Shown here one piece after another: positions 26,023 to 34,758 of a DNA stretch of 64,000 nt. The notes under the pieces were generated by a model. That model saw only the letters and a program-made list of their open reading frames with translations, did no database searches and was not told the DNA's origin. This DNA comes from Duncaniella muricolitica (lineage in GTDB: Bacteria; Bacteroidota; Bacteroidia; Bacteroidales; Muribaculaceae). The stretch lies in NCBI GenBank assembly GCA_025808375.1, contig CP061009.1, forward strand, positions 3,720,001-3,784,000, read 5' to 3'. Numbering within the stretch: position 1 is the first letter of the stretch; each line of letters opens with the position of its first letter. The position numbers and the translations under genes are program-made.

Positions 26023-26295
26023 GGAAAGAAACACACCATAGTTGTATTCCTTGGACTGATAAAGATTTTACGCATTATTTTTTAGTTTTTATGGACTAAG
26101 GACAAAGGCAACTTCTCAGACTGTCGTCGTGATGACGCTTGTCCTCTGAAAAAATGGTGTTGTGTAAGTATGATATAATCTCTACATTATTTGGATGATA
26201 TAGTTTGAATTAACTATAAATCGCAAATTGCCTTTTGGCTTTAGTCCGGTGTTCCTTGCTGATAAGGGGCAGCGGATATTTTTTTGCCCTGAAGC
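26023..26295 (+). ncRNA. Candidate structured non-coding RNA or long leader
   Basis: Downstream of a consensus promoter no gene is seen for 330 bases, but the RNA can fold strongly. Bases 26093-26114 (GGACTAAGGACAAAGGCAA onwards) pair with 26225-26247 (ATTGCCTTTTGGCTTTAGTC region) over about 19 pairs with two mismatches and a one-base bulge. An inner stem (GTCGT/ATGAC) lies inside. TTCCTTG-CTGATAA occurs near both 26046 and 26251 as an imperfect direct repeat. A GGGCA/TGCCC stem with T-run lies near 26264-26296. It could be a 6S-like RNA or another small RNA, or the 5' leader of the glycosyltransferase gene. The family was not identified. Confidence 0.4.
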
Positions 26296-26352
26296 GATTT
26301 TGAATTGACAATGATTTTGGCTAATTTTGACAGCCTATAGCTCAGCATTTCT

Positions 26353-27363
26353 ATGAACGACCCGTCACCGACTCCCCCACCCTGCCGTCCGGCCGTGACA
26401 TTTGTCATGCCTGCCTATAATGCCGCTCCGTATATCGACGAGGCTATCGGCTCGATAGTCGCGCAGAGTTTCGTGGACTGGGAGCTGATAGTGGTGGATG
26501 ACCATTCGACCGACGACACGGCCATGAGGGCGCGCGAATGGGCCCGCAGGGAGCCGAGAATCAGAGTGTTGCAGACGGAGCGTCAGACGGGGGCGGCTTT
26601 TATCCCGCGCAAAACCGCCATTGAGGCGGCCGGGAGCGATCTTATATGCTGCGTGGATGCCGACGACCGCATCGCTCCTGACTTTATGCAACGGCTGATG
26701 AGACGCCGGCTCGAGACGGGAGCCGACATAGTGTATCCCTCGATGTGGAGCCTCGGCGGCGGGACTTCGCAAAAACTGCTGCCTCACGACTCCGGATTGT
26801 ATGACAAGGCCATTGCGGGACGCGATGTTGTAAGCCTGACGCTTGACGGCTGGAAAATCAATACAAACGGTGCACTGAAGGAGAGACGGCTGTATCTGTC
26901 GCTCTACGAACGGATGCCCGACTTTGCAAACCATACGTTTGCCGACGAGTTGCTGACGCGCTATCTTATATACGACGCCCGTCTGGTGGCTTTCAGCGAT
27001 GCGGCCTATTATTACCGCGCCAATCCCGGGTCAGTCACCCGCAAGGTGTCGGTGAAACAATTTCACTATCTGCTGAGCAATCTGACGCTCATCTCGTTTA
27101 CCCGCGAGCGTTACGGCGTGGGGTCGGAGGAGTACGCGCTGGCTCAGAAGCAGAATTTTTTGGGCTATTACAGCGCGTTGCTTATGCTGGAGGAGAGCAA
27201 GCTGCCCGAGGCAGAGGCCGCGGAGGCGCGACGCCTGACCGTCCGAGCCCGCGAGGCTATCGATTACGATTCGATAAAAGACCGTATATCATGGCGTTTC
27301 AGACTGATACACATGCTGCCCGAGAAGGCTTTCGTATTGCTTAGAAAATTAGGACAGACTTAA
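26353..27363 (+). CDS. Glycosyltransferase family 2
   Basis: The 336-residue protein has the GT-A fold signatures of family 2: VTFVMPAYNAAPYIDEAIGS at the N-terminus, WELIVVDDHSTDDTA, and the metal-binding CCVDADDRI. It probably adds a sugar during cell-surface polysaccharide synthesis. No other polysaccharide genes are adjacent, so the acceptor is unknown. It is the only gene in its transcript, and the tRNA-Asn pair follows on the opposite strand. Confidence 0.88.
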   Translation: MNDPSPTPPPCRPAVTFVMPAYNAAPYIDEAIGSIVAQSFVDWELIVVDDHSTDDTAMRAREWARREPRIRVLQTERQTGAAFIPRKTAIEAAGSDLICCVDADDRIAPDFMQRLMRRRLETGADIVYPSMWSLGGGTSQKLLPHDSGLYDKAIAGRDVVSLTLDGWKINTNGALKERRLYLSLYERMPDFANHTFADELLTRYLIYDARLVAFSDAAYYYRANPGSVTRKVSVKQFHYLLSNLTLISFTRERYGVGSEEYALAQKQNFLGYYSALLMLEESKLPEAEAAEARRLTVRAREAIDYDSIKDRISWRFRLIHMLPEKAFVLLRKLGQT

Positions 27364-27383
27364 AAGAGCTTACCTAAAACAAA

Positions 27384-27413
27384 TAATCCCCGCGAAATCA
27401 CTTCGCGAGGATT
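27384..27413 (-). terminator. Terminator of the tRNA-Asn pair
   Basis: On the minus strand AATCCTCGCGAA pairs with TTTCGCGGGGATT and is followed by a T-rich tract (ATTTGTTTT). It lies just downstream of the second tRNA-Asn. Confidence 0.75.
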
Positions 27414-27418
27414 GCTTG

Positions 27419-27492
27419 CGCTTCAGGATGGGCTTGAACCAACGACCCCCTGATTAACAGTCAGGTGCTCTAACCAACTGAGCTACTGAAGC
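27419..27492 (-). tRNA. tRNA-Asn (GTT), copy 2
   Basis: A full cloverleaf is visible: acceptor GCTTCAG/CTGAAGC, D arm AGCTCAGTTGGTTAGAGC, anticodon stem-loop CCTGACTGTTAATCAGG with anticodon GTT, and T arm GTTGGTTCAAGCC. The discriminator is G, as expected for Asn. CCA is not encoded. The body is identical to the copy at 27522. Confidence 0.97.
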
Positions 27493-27521
27493 AGTGTTGT
27501 GTTGCAATATACTATGTTGTG

Positions 27522-27595
27522 CGCTTCAGGATGGGCTTGAACCAACGACCCCCTGATTAACAGTCAGGTGCTCTAACCAACTGAGCTACTGAAGC
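27522..27595 (-). tRNA. tRNA-Asn (GTT), copy 1
   Basis: The body is identical to the downstream copy and separated from it by a 29-base spacer; the two are transcribed together from the promoter at 27638-27669. Anticodon GTT, discriminator G, CCA not encoded. Confidence 0.97.
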
Positions 27596-27637
27596 AGTGC
27601 TCGCCTCGAGGGGTGTGCCCTCTTGACTTTAGCGATG

Positions 27638-27669
27638 CAAAATTACACTTAATATTTGAACTATGCAAC
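27638..27669 (-). promoter_or_regulatory. Promoter of the tRNA-Asn pair
   Basis: On the minus strand TAATTTTG (27645-27638) is the -7 box. GTTG (27669-27666) is the -33 box, with a 20-base spacer. The start is expected near 27634. Confidence 0.75.
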
Positions 27670-27783
27670 CTTTTTTGAAAAAAAATCTTTCATTAAATGA
27701 TTTTTTGACTTTTTGATTGTTCAAGTGTTATAATTATTGAGTAATTTTACAACCACGTTTTCAACTTCAATCCCAATTCCGAC

Positions 27784-29427
27784 ATGAAGAAACTGACCCT
27801 TTTAGCGGCCTCTCTGGTATTGCTGTCACTCCTTGCATCGGCGGCGACACGCAGCAAGAAGAGCGACATAGCACGCAATCTCGATATATTCAACGCGATA
27901 TATAAGGAATTACAGACGTTTTATGTAGACTCAATCGACGCCGAAAAGTCAATCAACACTGCGATCGGTGCGATGCTTAACGACATCGACCCCTACACGG
28001 AGTATATCCCCGCCAAAGAGCAGGAGCAATTTCGCACCATGACCACAGGCGAGTATGCCGGCATCGGGTCGATGATACAGCAGACGCCCGAGGGAGTCAT
28101 TATCTCTGAGCCTTATGAGGGAAGCCCCGCCCATCAGGCCGGACTGCGCCCGGGCGACCTCATAGTGATGATCGACAACGACTCGGTGAAAGGCTGGACG
28201 TCGGAGAAAGTCAGCGCGCATCTCAAAGGAGCCAACGGCTCGATGCTGCGCGTGACGGTAGACCGCCCTTATGTCGAGGACTCGATACTCTCGTTTGACA
28301 TCAAACGTGCCAAGATACAGATACCTTCGGTGCCCTACTCGGGAATGTTGCGCGACGGCGTGGGATATATAAGTCTCAACACATTCTCGGAGAAGAGCTA
28401 TCCCGAAGTGCGCGAGGCTCTCGAGCGACTCATCAAGGAGGGAGCCAAGGGCATAGTGCTCGACCTGCGCGGCAACGGCGGCGGATTGGTGGAGAGTGCG
28501 GTGCAGATACTCGGGCTGTTTCTGCCCAAGGGCACCACAGTGCTGAGCACCCGCGGCAAGGGTGTGCTCAACGAGAAGGTCTACAAGACCTCCGTGCAGC
28601 CTGTCGACACAAAAATACCGCTGACGGTGCTCATCGACGGTGCGTCGGCATCTGCGGCAGAGATTGTGACCGGTGCCGTCCAGGACCTGGACCGCGGCGT
28701 GGTCATTGGCAACCGTTCATTCGGCAAGGGCCTCGTGCAGTCCACCCGTCAGCTCCCCTATGACGGTCTGCTCAAGGTGACCATAGCAAAATATTATATA
28801 CCCTCGGGCCGACTCATACAGGCCATCGACTATTCCCACCGTAATCCCGACGGCTCGGTGGCGCGCATACCCGACTCGCTGACCACGGTGTTTCACACGG
28901 CCGGCGGGCGCGAGGTGCGTGACGGCGGCGGCATCACGCCCGACATAACCATCGAGCTCCCCGACGTGAACCGCCTGACCTATAACGTGGTGAGAGACAA
29001 CTGGGCATTTGACTTCGCCAACCGCTATGCGGCGTCGCACACGTCGATACCCTCGCCCGAGGAGTTTGTCGTGACCGACACCATCTATGAGGAATTCAAG
29101 AAGTCAATCGACCCGGCCCGCTTCAACTATGACAAGGTGTGTGAGAGCGCGGTAGAGCAGTTGCGCGAGATAGCCAAGGCCGAAGGCTATATGAACGACT
29201 CGACTTCGGCTCAGTTTGACGTGCTTGCCGGGATGCTCAAGCACGACCTCAACCGCGACCTCGACATCAACCGCAGCAACATCTCGCCCTATCTGGCAGG
29301 TGAAATCGTGCGCCGCTATTATCATCAGAAGGGCGAAATCATCAACTCGCTGCGCGAGGACAAGACCGTCGACTCGGCCGTCACCGTGCTGACAACTCCC
29401 CGCTACACGGAGATACTCGGGAAGTAA
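27784..29427 (+). CDS. S41 family C-terminal processing peptidase, second copy
   Basis: This 547-residue protein is a paralogue of the protease at 14433, with signal peptide (LLAASLVLLSLLASAA), PDZ domain (GYAG..GSPAHQAGLRPGDLIVM at about residues 90-160), catalytic serine in SASAAEIVTG (near 290) and lysine in SFGKGLVQS (near 315). It is upstream of mfd by 39 bases and probably shares a transcript. Bacteroidetes usually carry several such periplasmic proteases; the division of labour is unknown. Confidence 0.9.
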   Translation: MKKLTLLAASLVLLSLLASAATRSKKSDIARNLDIFNAIYKELQTFYVDSIDAEKSINTAIGAMLNDIDPYTEYIPAKEQEQFRTMTTGEYAGIGSMIQQTPEGVIISEPYEGSPAHQAGLRPGDLIVMIDNDSVKGWTSEKVSAHLKGANGSMLRVTVDRPYVEDSILSFDIKRAKIQIPSVPYSGMLRDGVGYISLNTFSEKSYPEVREALERLIKEGAKGIVLDLRGNGGGLVESAVQILGLFLPKGTTVLSTRGKGVLNEKVYKTSVQPVDTKIPLTVLIDGASASAAEIVTGAVQDLDRGVVIGNRSFGKGLVQSTRQLPYDGLLKVTIAKYYIPSGRLIQAIDYSHRNPDGSVARIPDSLTTVFHTAGGREVRDGGGITPDITIELPDVNRLTYNVVRDNWAFDFANRYAASHTSIPSPEEFVVTDTIYEEFKKSIDPARFNYDKVCESAVEQLREIAKAEGYMNDSTSAQFDVLAGMLKHDLNRDLDINRSNISPYLAGEIVRRYYHQKGEIINSLREDKTVDSAVTVLTTPRYTEILGK

Positions 29428-29466
29428 CGGCCCCATCCGGTCCTCAACGCAAGCGTTATCCAATCC

Positions 29467-32400
29467 ATGACTTTACAGGAACTCAGCGACAGATTTCTCT
29501 CCTCGCCGCGCGGGCAGGCTCTACGCAAGGCTCTTGCGGGACGCACACGCATAATCTCGGTGTACAACCTCGCAGGCTCGGCCCCGGCAATGATGCTCGG
29601 CGCGCTGCCGGCGCGCAAGGTGCCGACAGTGGTGGTGGCCGACTCGCTCGACGATGCGGGCTATATGTATCACGACCTCACAAGGATACTGGGCGAGGAG
29701 AAGGTGGCGATGTTTCCGTCGGGCTACAAGCGCGACATCAAGTATGGCCAGCCCGACGCGCCGTCGCAGATACTCCGCACCGAGGCCCTCAACCGCTGGC
29801 ATTCGTCCAAGGCTCCGCAATATGTGGTGACCTATCCCGAGGCTATGGCCGAGAAGGTGGCCTCGCGCGAGACTATAGACGACCACACCATACGTCTGGC
29901 CACAGGCTCGGAGCATGACCTCACAGAGATAATCAGATGGCTGAGAGACAACGGATTCAACGAAGTCGACTATGTGTATGAGCCGGGGCAGTTTGCATCG
30001 CGCGGCTCCATACTCGACATCTTCGGCTACAGCAGCGAGCTTCCTCTGCGCATCGACTTCTTCGGCGACGAAATCGACTCGATACGTCTCTTCAACATCG
30101 AGACACAGCTCTCGGAGCAGAAACTCGACCACACCTCCATCACCTCGGGCATAGCTGCCGAGAATGCACAGGGCGAGTCGCTGCTCGACTATGTGGACCC
30201 GTCGACACTCTTTGTGATGCGCGACGCAGGCTACACCGTGAGCCGCATACGCGCCATAGCCGCCGAGGAGTTCTCGCAGAGCGCGATAATCGCGGGCGAG
30301 GGCGACACCGGAGCCATGAGCCAGGTGATAGACGCCGAAGAGTTTGACAGGCGTCTGGCCACATTCCGCCAGGTGAGATTCACCGCGGGCGCGCAGCCCG
30401 ACGGCGAGGCCGGCGCGACAATCGACTTTGGCTGCACGCCACAGATAATCTATCACAAAAATTTTGACCTCATCGCCGACTCGTTCACGGGATTTCTCGG
30501 CGAGGGCTACACCATATATATATTAAGCGACAGCGAGAAACAGATTGAACGTCTGAAAGCCATCTTCGCCGACCGCGGCAACGACATCACGTTTGCCCCG
30601 GTGACGCCGACCCTCCACGAAGGGTTCAGCGACAAAGGGTTGAAGATGTGTGTGTTTACCGACCATCAGATATTTGACCGTTTCCACAAATACACACTCA
30701 AGAGCGACCGTGCCCGCTCGGGCAAACTCGCGCTTTCGCTCAAAGAGCTGAGTGCCATCGAGCCGGGCGACTACATAGTGCACGTCGACCACGGCGTGGG
30801 CCGGTTTGCCGGACTGCTGCGCACCAATGTCAACGGCCGCACACAGGAGATGATCAAGCTCGTCTATGCCAACGATGACATCATCTTCGTGTCGATACAC
30901 GCCCTGCACAAGCTGGCCAAATATCGCGGCAAGGAGGGTGTGCCACCAAAAATCAACAAACTCGGCACCGGCGCGTGGAACAAGCTCAAGGAGCGCACCA
31001 AGAGCAAACTCAAGGACATAGCCCGCGACCTGATACGCCTCTATGCAGCCCGCAAGGAGGAGAAAGGCCATGCCTTCGCGCCCGACAGCTATCTGCAACA
31101 GGAGCTGGAGGCATCGTTTATCTACGAGGACACCCCCGACCAGTTGACAGCCACCAAGGCCGTCAAGGCCGACATGGAGAGCCCCAAGCCTATGGACCGT
31201 CTGATATGCGGCGACGTAGGTTTCGGCAAGACCGAGGTGGCGATACGCGCCGCCTTCAAGGCTGCGGTCGACGGCAAGCAGACGGCCGTACTGGTGCCGA
31301 CGACAGTGCTCGCCTATCAGCACTTCCGCACATTCTCCGAGCGTCTCAAAGAGTTGCCCGTGAGGGTCGACTATCTCTCGCGCGCACGCACGGCCAAGCA
31401 GGTCAAGCAGATAGTCAAAGAGCTTGCCGAGGGGAAGATAGACATCCTCATCGGAACCCACAAAATCATCGGCAAGGAGGTGAAATTCAAGGACCTCGGG
31501 CTGCTCATCATCGACGAGGAGCAGAAATTCGGCGTGGCCGTCAAGGAGAAACTCAAGCAGATGAAGGTCAGTGTCGACACCCTGACCATGAGTGCGACCC
31601 CCATCCCGCGCACCCTCCAGTTTTCACTCATGGGAGCGCGCGACCTCTCGGCCATCAACACCCCTCCGCCCAACCGCTATCCCATCATCACATCGGTCAA
31701 CGCCGGGAGCGACGACATCATCAGCGAGGCTGTCAACTTCGAACTGTCGCGCAACGGCCAGGTGTTTATAGTCAACAACCGCATCGAGGGGCTTTATGAC
31801 CTCGAGGCCCAGGTGAAACGCCTTGTGCCCGATGCCCGCATCATTGTGGGGCACGGCCAGATGCCTCCCGAGAAACTCGAGAAGGCCATCATAGACTTTG
31901 CCAACCACGACTATGACGTACTCATAGCCACCACCATCATAGAGAGCGGTATCGACATGCCCAATGTCAACACCATCATAGTTAACAATGCGCAAAACTT
32001 CGGGCTCTCGGAGCTCCACCAGTTGCGCGGACGCGTGGGGCGCAGCAACCGCAAGGCTTTCTGCTATCTGCTGGTGCCGCCGGGGCTTCCGCTCACACCG
32101 GTGGCACGCCGCCGCCTCCAGGCCATCGAGAGTTTCAGCGAACTGGGCAGCGGCATACACATAGCCATGCAGGACCTCGACATACGCGGGGCCGGCAATC
32201 TGCTGGGCGCGGAGCAGAGCGGATTTATAGCCGACCTGGGCTATGAGACCTATCAGAAGATACTCAAAGAGGCCGTGACCGAGCTGCGCACACAGGAGTT
32301 TGCCGAGCTCGACAAGGCCGAAACGCTCGAGAGCGCGCAGGAGGAGTATGTGGCCGACTGTGTAATCGAGAGCGACATGGAACTACTCCTCCCGGCCGAC

Positions 32401-32811
32401 TATGTGCCCACCGAGAGCGAGCGCATATCGCTCTATCAGGAGCTCGATGGCATAGAGCGCGAGAGCGACCTGCTGGAGTTTCGCTCGCGCCTGACCGACC
32501 GCTTCGGAGCCATACCGGAGGTCACGCTCGAACTGCTCCGCATCCCTACCCTGCGCCGTCTGGCACGCCGCCTTGGCATCGAAAAGGTGGCTCTGAAGCA
32601 GGGCAAGATGTTCACTTATTTCGTTGACGACAACAACAAGGCTTACTACCAAAGCGAGATGTTCGGACGGATGGTGAACTATCTCACCTCCAATCCACGG
32701 CGCGTGCAGATACGCGACAAGAACGGCAGGAAATCGTTTGCGTTCCTCAACATCCCCTCGGTGGAGACCGCAGTGGCGATACTGCAGAGCATTGTGGATT
32801 TTAAAGCATAG
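29467..32811 (+). CDS. mfd: Transcription-repair coupling factor
   Basis: The 1114-residue protein is Mfd, which removes RNA polymerase stalled at lesions and recruits UvrA. An UvrB-like N-terminal module is seen, then the RNA-polymerase-interacting domain (about residues 430-490: PGDYIVHVDHGVGRFAGLL) and a RecG-like translocase with Walker A GDVGFGKTEVA (near 581), DEEQ box (IIDEEQKFGV, near 683), SATPIPRTLQ and the QLRGRVGRS motif. The C-terminal domain that holds UvrA-binding residues is present. The length is normal. The RNase-like ends are intact and no frameshift is seen. Confidence 0.96.
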   Translation: MTLQELSDRFLSSPRGQALRKALAGRTRIISVYNLAGSAPAMMLGALPARKVPTVVVADSLDDAGYMYHDLTRILGEEKVAMFPSGYKRDIKYGQPDAPSQILRTEALNRWHSSKAPQYVVTYPEAMAEKVASRETIDDHTIRLATGSEHDLTEIIRWLRDNGFNEVDYVYEPGQFASRGSILDIFGYSSELPLRIDFFGDEIDSIRLFNIETQLSEQKLDHTSITSGIAAENAQGESLLDYVDPSTLFVMRDAGYTVSRIRAIAAEEFSQSAIIAGEGDTGAMSQVIDAEEFDRRLATFRQVRFTAGAQPDGEAGATIDFGCTPQIIYHKNFDLIADSFTGFLGEGYTIYILSDSEKQIERLKAIFADRGNDITFAPVTPTLHEGFSDKGLKMCVFTDHQIFDRFHKYTLKSDRARSGKLALSLKELSAIEPGDYIVHVDHGVGRFAGLLRTNVNGRTQEMIKLVYANDDIIFVSIHALHKLAKYRGKEGVPPKINKLGTGAWNKLKERTKSKLKDIARDLIRLYAARKEEKGHAFAPDSYLQQELEASFIYEDTPDQLTATKAVKADMESPKPMDRLICGDVGFGKTEVAIRAAFKAAVDGKQTAVLVPTTVLAYQHFRTFSERLKELPVRVDYLSRARTAKQVKQIVKELAEGKIDILIGTHKIIGKEVKFKDLGLLIIDEEQKFGVAVKEKLKQMKVSVDTLTMSATPIPRTLQFSLMGARDLSAINTPPPNRYPIITSVNAGSDDIISEAVNFELSRNGQVFIVNNRIEGLYDLEAQVKRLVPDARIIVGHGQMPPEKLEKAIIDFANHDYDVLIATTIIESGIDMPNVNTIIVNNAQNFGLSELHQLRGRVGRSNRKAFCYLLVPPGLPLTPVARRRLQAIESFSELGSGIHIAMQDLDIRGAGNLLGAEQSGFIADLGYETYQKILKEAVTELRTQEFAELDKAETLESAQEEYVADCVIESDMELLLPADYVPTESERISLYQELDGIERESDLLEFRSRLTDRFGAIPEVTLELLRIPTLRRLARRLGIEKVALKQGKMFTYFVDDNNKAYYQSEMFGRMVNYLTSNPRRVQIRDKNGRKSFAFLNIPSVETAVAILQSIVDFKA

Positions 32812-32872
32812 AGGTGTGTAATGTTTAAGGGAGAAAGGTTAAAGTTTAGAGGGCCGACCGATTCACGACTTA

Positions 32873-32919
32873 GTGGCAAGCCAGCCAAGGATTGAACAAT
32901 TACTTAACCGGCTTGCCAG
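32873..32919. repeat. Hairpin after mfd
   Basis: TGGCAAGCC pairs with GGCTTGCCA across an AT-rich loop, 60 bases after the mfd stop. It could slow or end transcription; no T-run follows on the plus strand. Confidence 0.5.
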
Positions 32920-32920
32920 G

Positions 32921-32955
32921 AATTACTAATTACCAATTACTAATTGCTAATTGAC
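32921..32955. repeat. AATTACT heptamer array before yifB
   Basis: Five tandem 7-base units, AATTACT, AATTACC, AATTACT, AATTGCT and AATTGAC, end seven bases before the yifB start codon. The tract carries part of the AAAAGG ribosome-binding region. Confidence 0.8.
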
Positions 32956-32961
32956 AAAAGG

Positions 32962-34575
32962 ATGCTGATAAAGACTTATGGAGCCGCGGTGCAAGGCATT
33001 GACGCGCTGATAGTGACTATAGAAGTTGCCGCCGAGAAAGGGGTGTCGTTTGCACTCGTTGGCATGGCCGACACAGCCGTGAGGGAGAGCCACGAACGAG
33101 TGGTGTCGGCCCTGACACAGAGCGGATATTCGTGGCCGCGACGCCGCACGGTGGTCAATCTCTCGCCGGCCGATGTGCGCAAGGAGGGAGCGGCCTATGA
33201 CCTGCCTATCGCACTCGGCATTCTTGCTGCATCCGAACAGATAAAGTGTATACACCCGCTTGAGTCATACATGATTATGGGCGAGCTGTCGCTCGACGGG
33301 TCGGTGCTGCCCATACGCGGCGTGCTGCCGATGGCTATCAAGGCGCGCGAGATGGGATTCAAGGGGATGATAGTGCCGCGGGCCAACGTGTCGGAAGGTG
33401 CCGTGGTCAATAATCTTGACGTATATGGCGTGGGGTCGCTGGGCGAAGTCGTGGAGTTTTTTACCGGCAAACGAGAGCTTGAGCCGACAGTGATAAACAC
33501 GCGCGCGGAATTTGCCTCGGCCGCCACACATTTTGACTGCGATTTCTCGGAAGTCAAGGGTCAGGAGAGCGTGAAGCGAGCCTTTGAAGTGGCGTGTGCG
33601 GGCGGTCACAATCTGCTGATGGTCGGTCCGCCGGGGGCAGGCAAGTCGATGATGGCTAAACGTCTGCCCACCATACTGCCTCCGCTCACACTGTCTGAAG
33701 CCCTCGAGACCACCAAAATACACTCGGTGGCCGGACGTCTGAAAAGCGGCGCGCGCCTCATGACCGCCCGCCCCTATCGCGCACCCCACCACACCATCAG
33801 CCCTGTGGCTCTTGTGGGCGGCGGCTCCAATCCGATGCCGGGAGAAATCTCGCTCGCACATAACGGCGTGCTGTTCATGGACGAGTTTCCCGAGTTTTCG
33901 CGCCAAGTGCTGGAGGTGATGCGCCAGCCGCTCGAAGACTGCCATATCACGGTGGCAAGAGCAAAATACAGCATCGACTATCCGGCCGGATTCATGCTTG
34001 TGGCGAGCATGAACCCATGTCCGTGTGGCTATTACAACCATCCCGGCAAGGAGTGCACCTGTTCGCCGGGAGCCGTGCAGAAGTATCTCAACCGCATATC
34101 CGGGCCGCTGCTTGACCGTATCGACCTGCAGGTGGAGATACAGCCGGTGAGTTTTGACAGCCTCGTGTCGAAGGCTCCGGCCGAGGGGAGCGAGGCCATA
34201 CGCCAACGGGTGATGAAAGCACGGCGCATACAGGCGCGGCGATTCGCACAGGAGCGACACATACACTGCAACGCACAGATGAACCACCGTCTGCTCACGC
34301 TCCACGCTTCGCCCGACCGCGAGGGGATGCAACTGCTGCGCGACACCATGACACGGCTCGACATGAGCGCGCGTGCCTATGACCGCATACTGAAAGTGGC
34401 GCGCACCATCGCCGACCTCGACTATGCCTCACGCCCCGGCTTTGACGAGACCGACGAGGCCACCCTCACCGCCGCAGCCGGAGCCCCGGTGCTCAGCGAC
34501 CACATCTACGAGGCCCTCGCCTACCGCAACCTCGACCGCGCCTCATGGGGCAAAAGCTTCGCGCAGGAGATTTAA
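32962..34575 (+). CDS. yifB: YifB family Mg chelatase-like AAA ATPase (ComM-like)
   Basis: The 537-residue protein has the N-terminal ChlI-type domain (MLIKTYGAAVQGIDALIVT, then RESHERVVSALTQSGY), an AAA core with Walker A GPPGAGKSMMAKRLP (near residue 224), Walker B (VLFMDEFPEFSRQ), a zinc-like CPCGYYNHPGKECTC cluster and the C-terminal Mg-chelatase domain. The ComM relative is a hexameric helicase aiding branch migration in transformation recombination. The start is ATG at 32962; the upstream TTG lies in the heptamer repeat and is not used here. Confidence 0.92.
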   Translation: MLIKTYGAAVQGIDALIVTIEVAAEKGVSFALVGMADTAVRESHERVVSALTQSGYSWPRRRTVVNLSPADVRKEGAAYDLPIALGILAASEQIKCIHPLESYMIMGELSLDGSVLPIRGVLPMAIKAREMGFKGMIVPRANVSEGAVVNNLDVYGVGSLGEVVEFFTGKRELEPTVINTRAEFASAATHFDCDFSEVKGQESVKRAFEVACAGGHNLLMVGPPGAGKSMMAKRLPTILPPLTLSEALETTKIHSVAGRLKSGARLMTARPYRAPHHTISPVALVGGGSNPMPGEISLAHNGVLFMDEFPEFSRQVLEVMRQPLEDCHITVARAKYSIDYPAGFMLVASMNPCPCGYYNHPGKECTCSPGAVQKYLNRISGPLLDRIDLQVEIQPVSFDSLVSKAPAEGSEAIRQRVMKARRIQARRFAQERHIHCNAQMNHRLLTLHASPDREGMQLLRDTMTRLDMSARAYDRILKVARTIADLDYASRPGFDETDEATLTAAAGAPVLSDHIYEALAYRNLDRASWGKSFAQEI

Positions 34576-34579
34576 GACG

Positions 34580-34704
34580 GAGCTGAAGCTCCTGCACTGA
34601 AACAAAGCCTGCGGGAAATGAGATGATGCTCGGAAGCCGAGGCGTTACTGCAAGAGGAGACAAAGGCTTTCTTCCTTTTTGTTTTAGCATCGAGCTTCAG
34701 CTCG
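34580..34704. repeat. Inverted repeats upstream of the REP-type transposase
   Basis: GAGCTGAAGCTC (34580-34591), itself a hairpin with TGAA loop, recurs inverted at 34691-34704 (CGAGCTTCAGCTCG). Weaker complementarity continues inward (AAACAAAGCC against GGCTTTCTT), with a third small hairpin, CTCGG-AAG-CCGAG, near the centre (34629-34641). The cluster ends 54 bases before the transposase start and resembles the REP pairs that flank RAYT genes. Confidence 0.6.
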
Positions 34705-34758
34705 TATCCATTATTTTTCAATCCATGACTCCCTAACCTGTCTCAACTATTCCTTACC

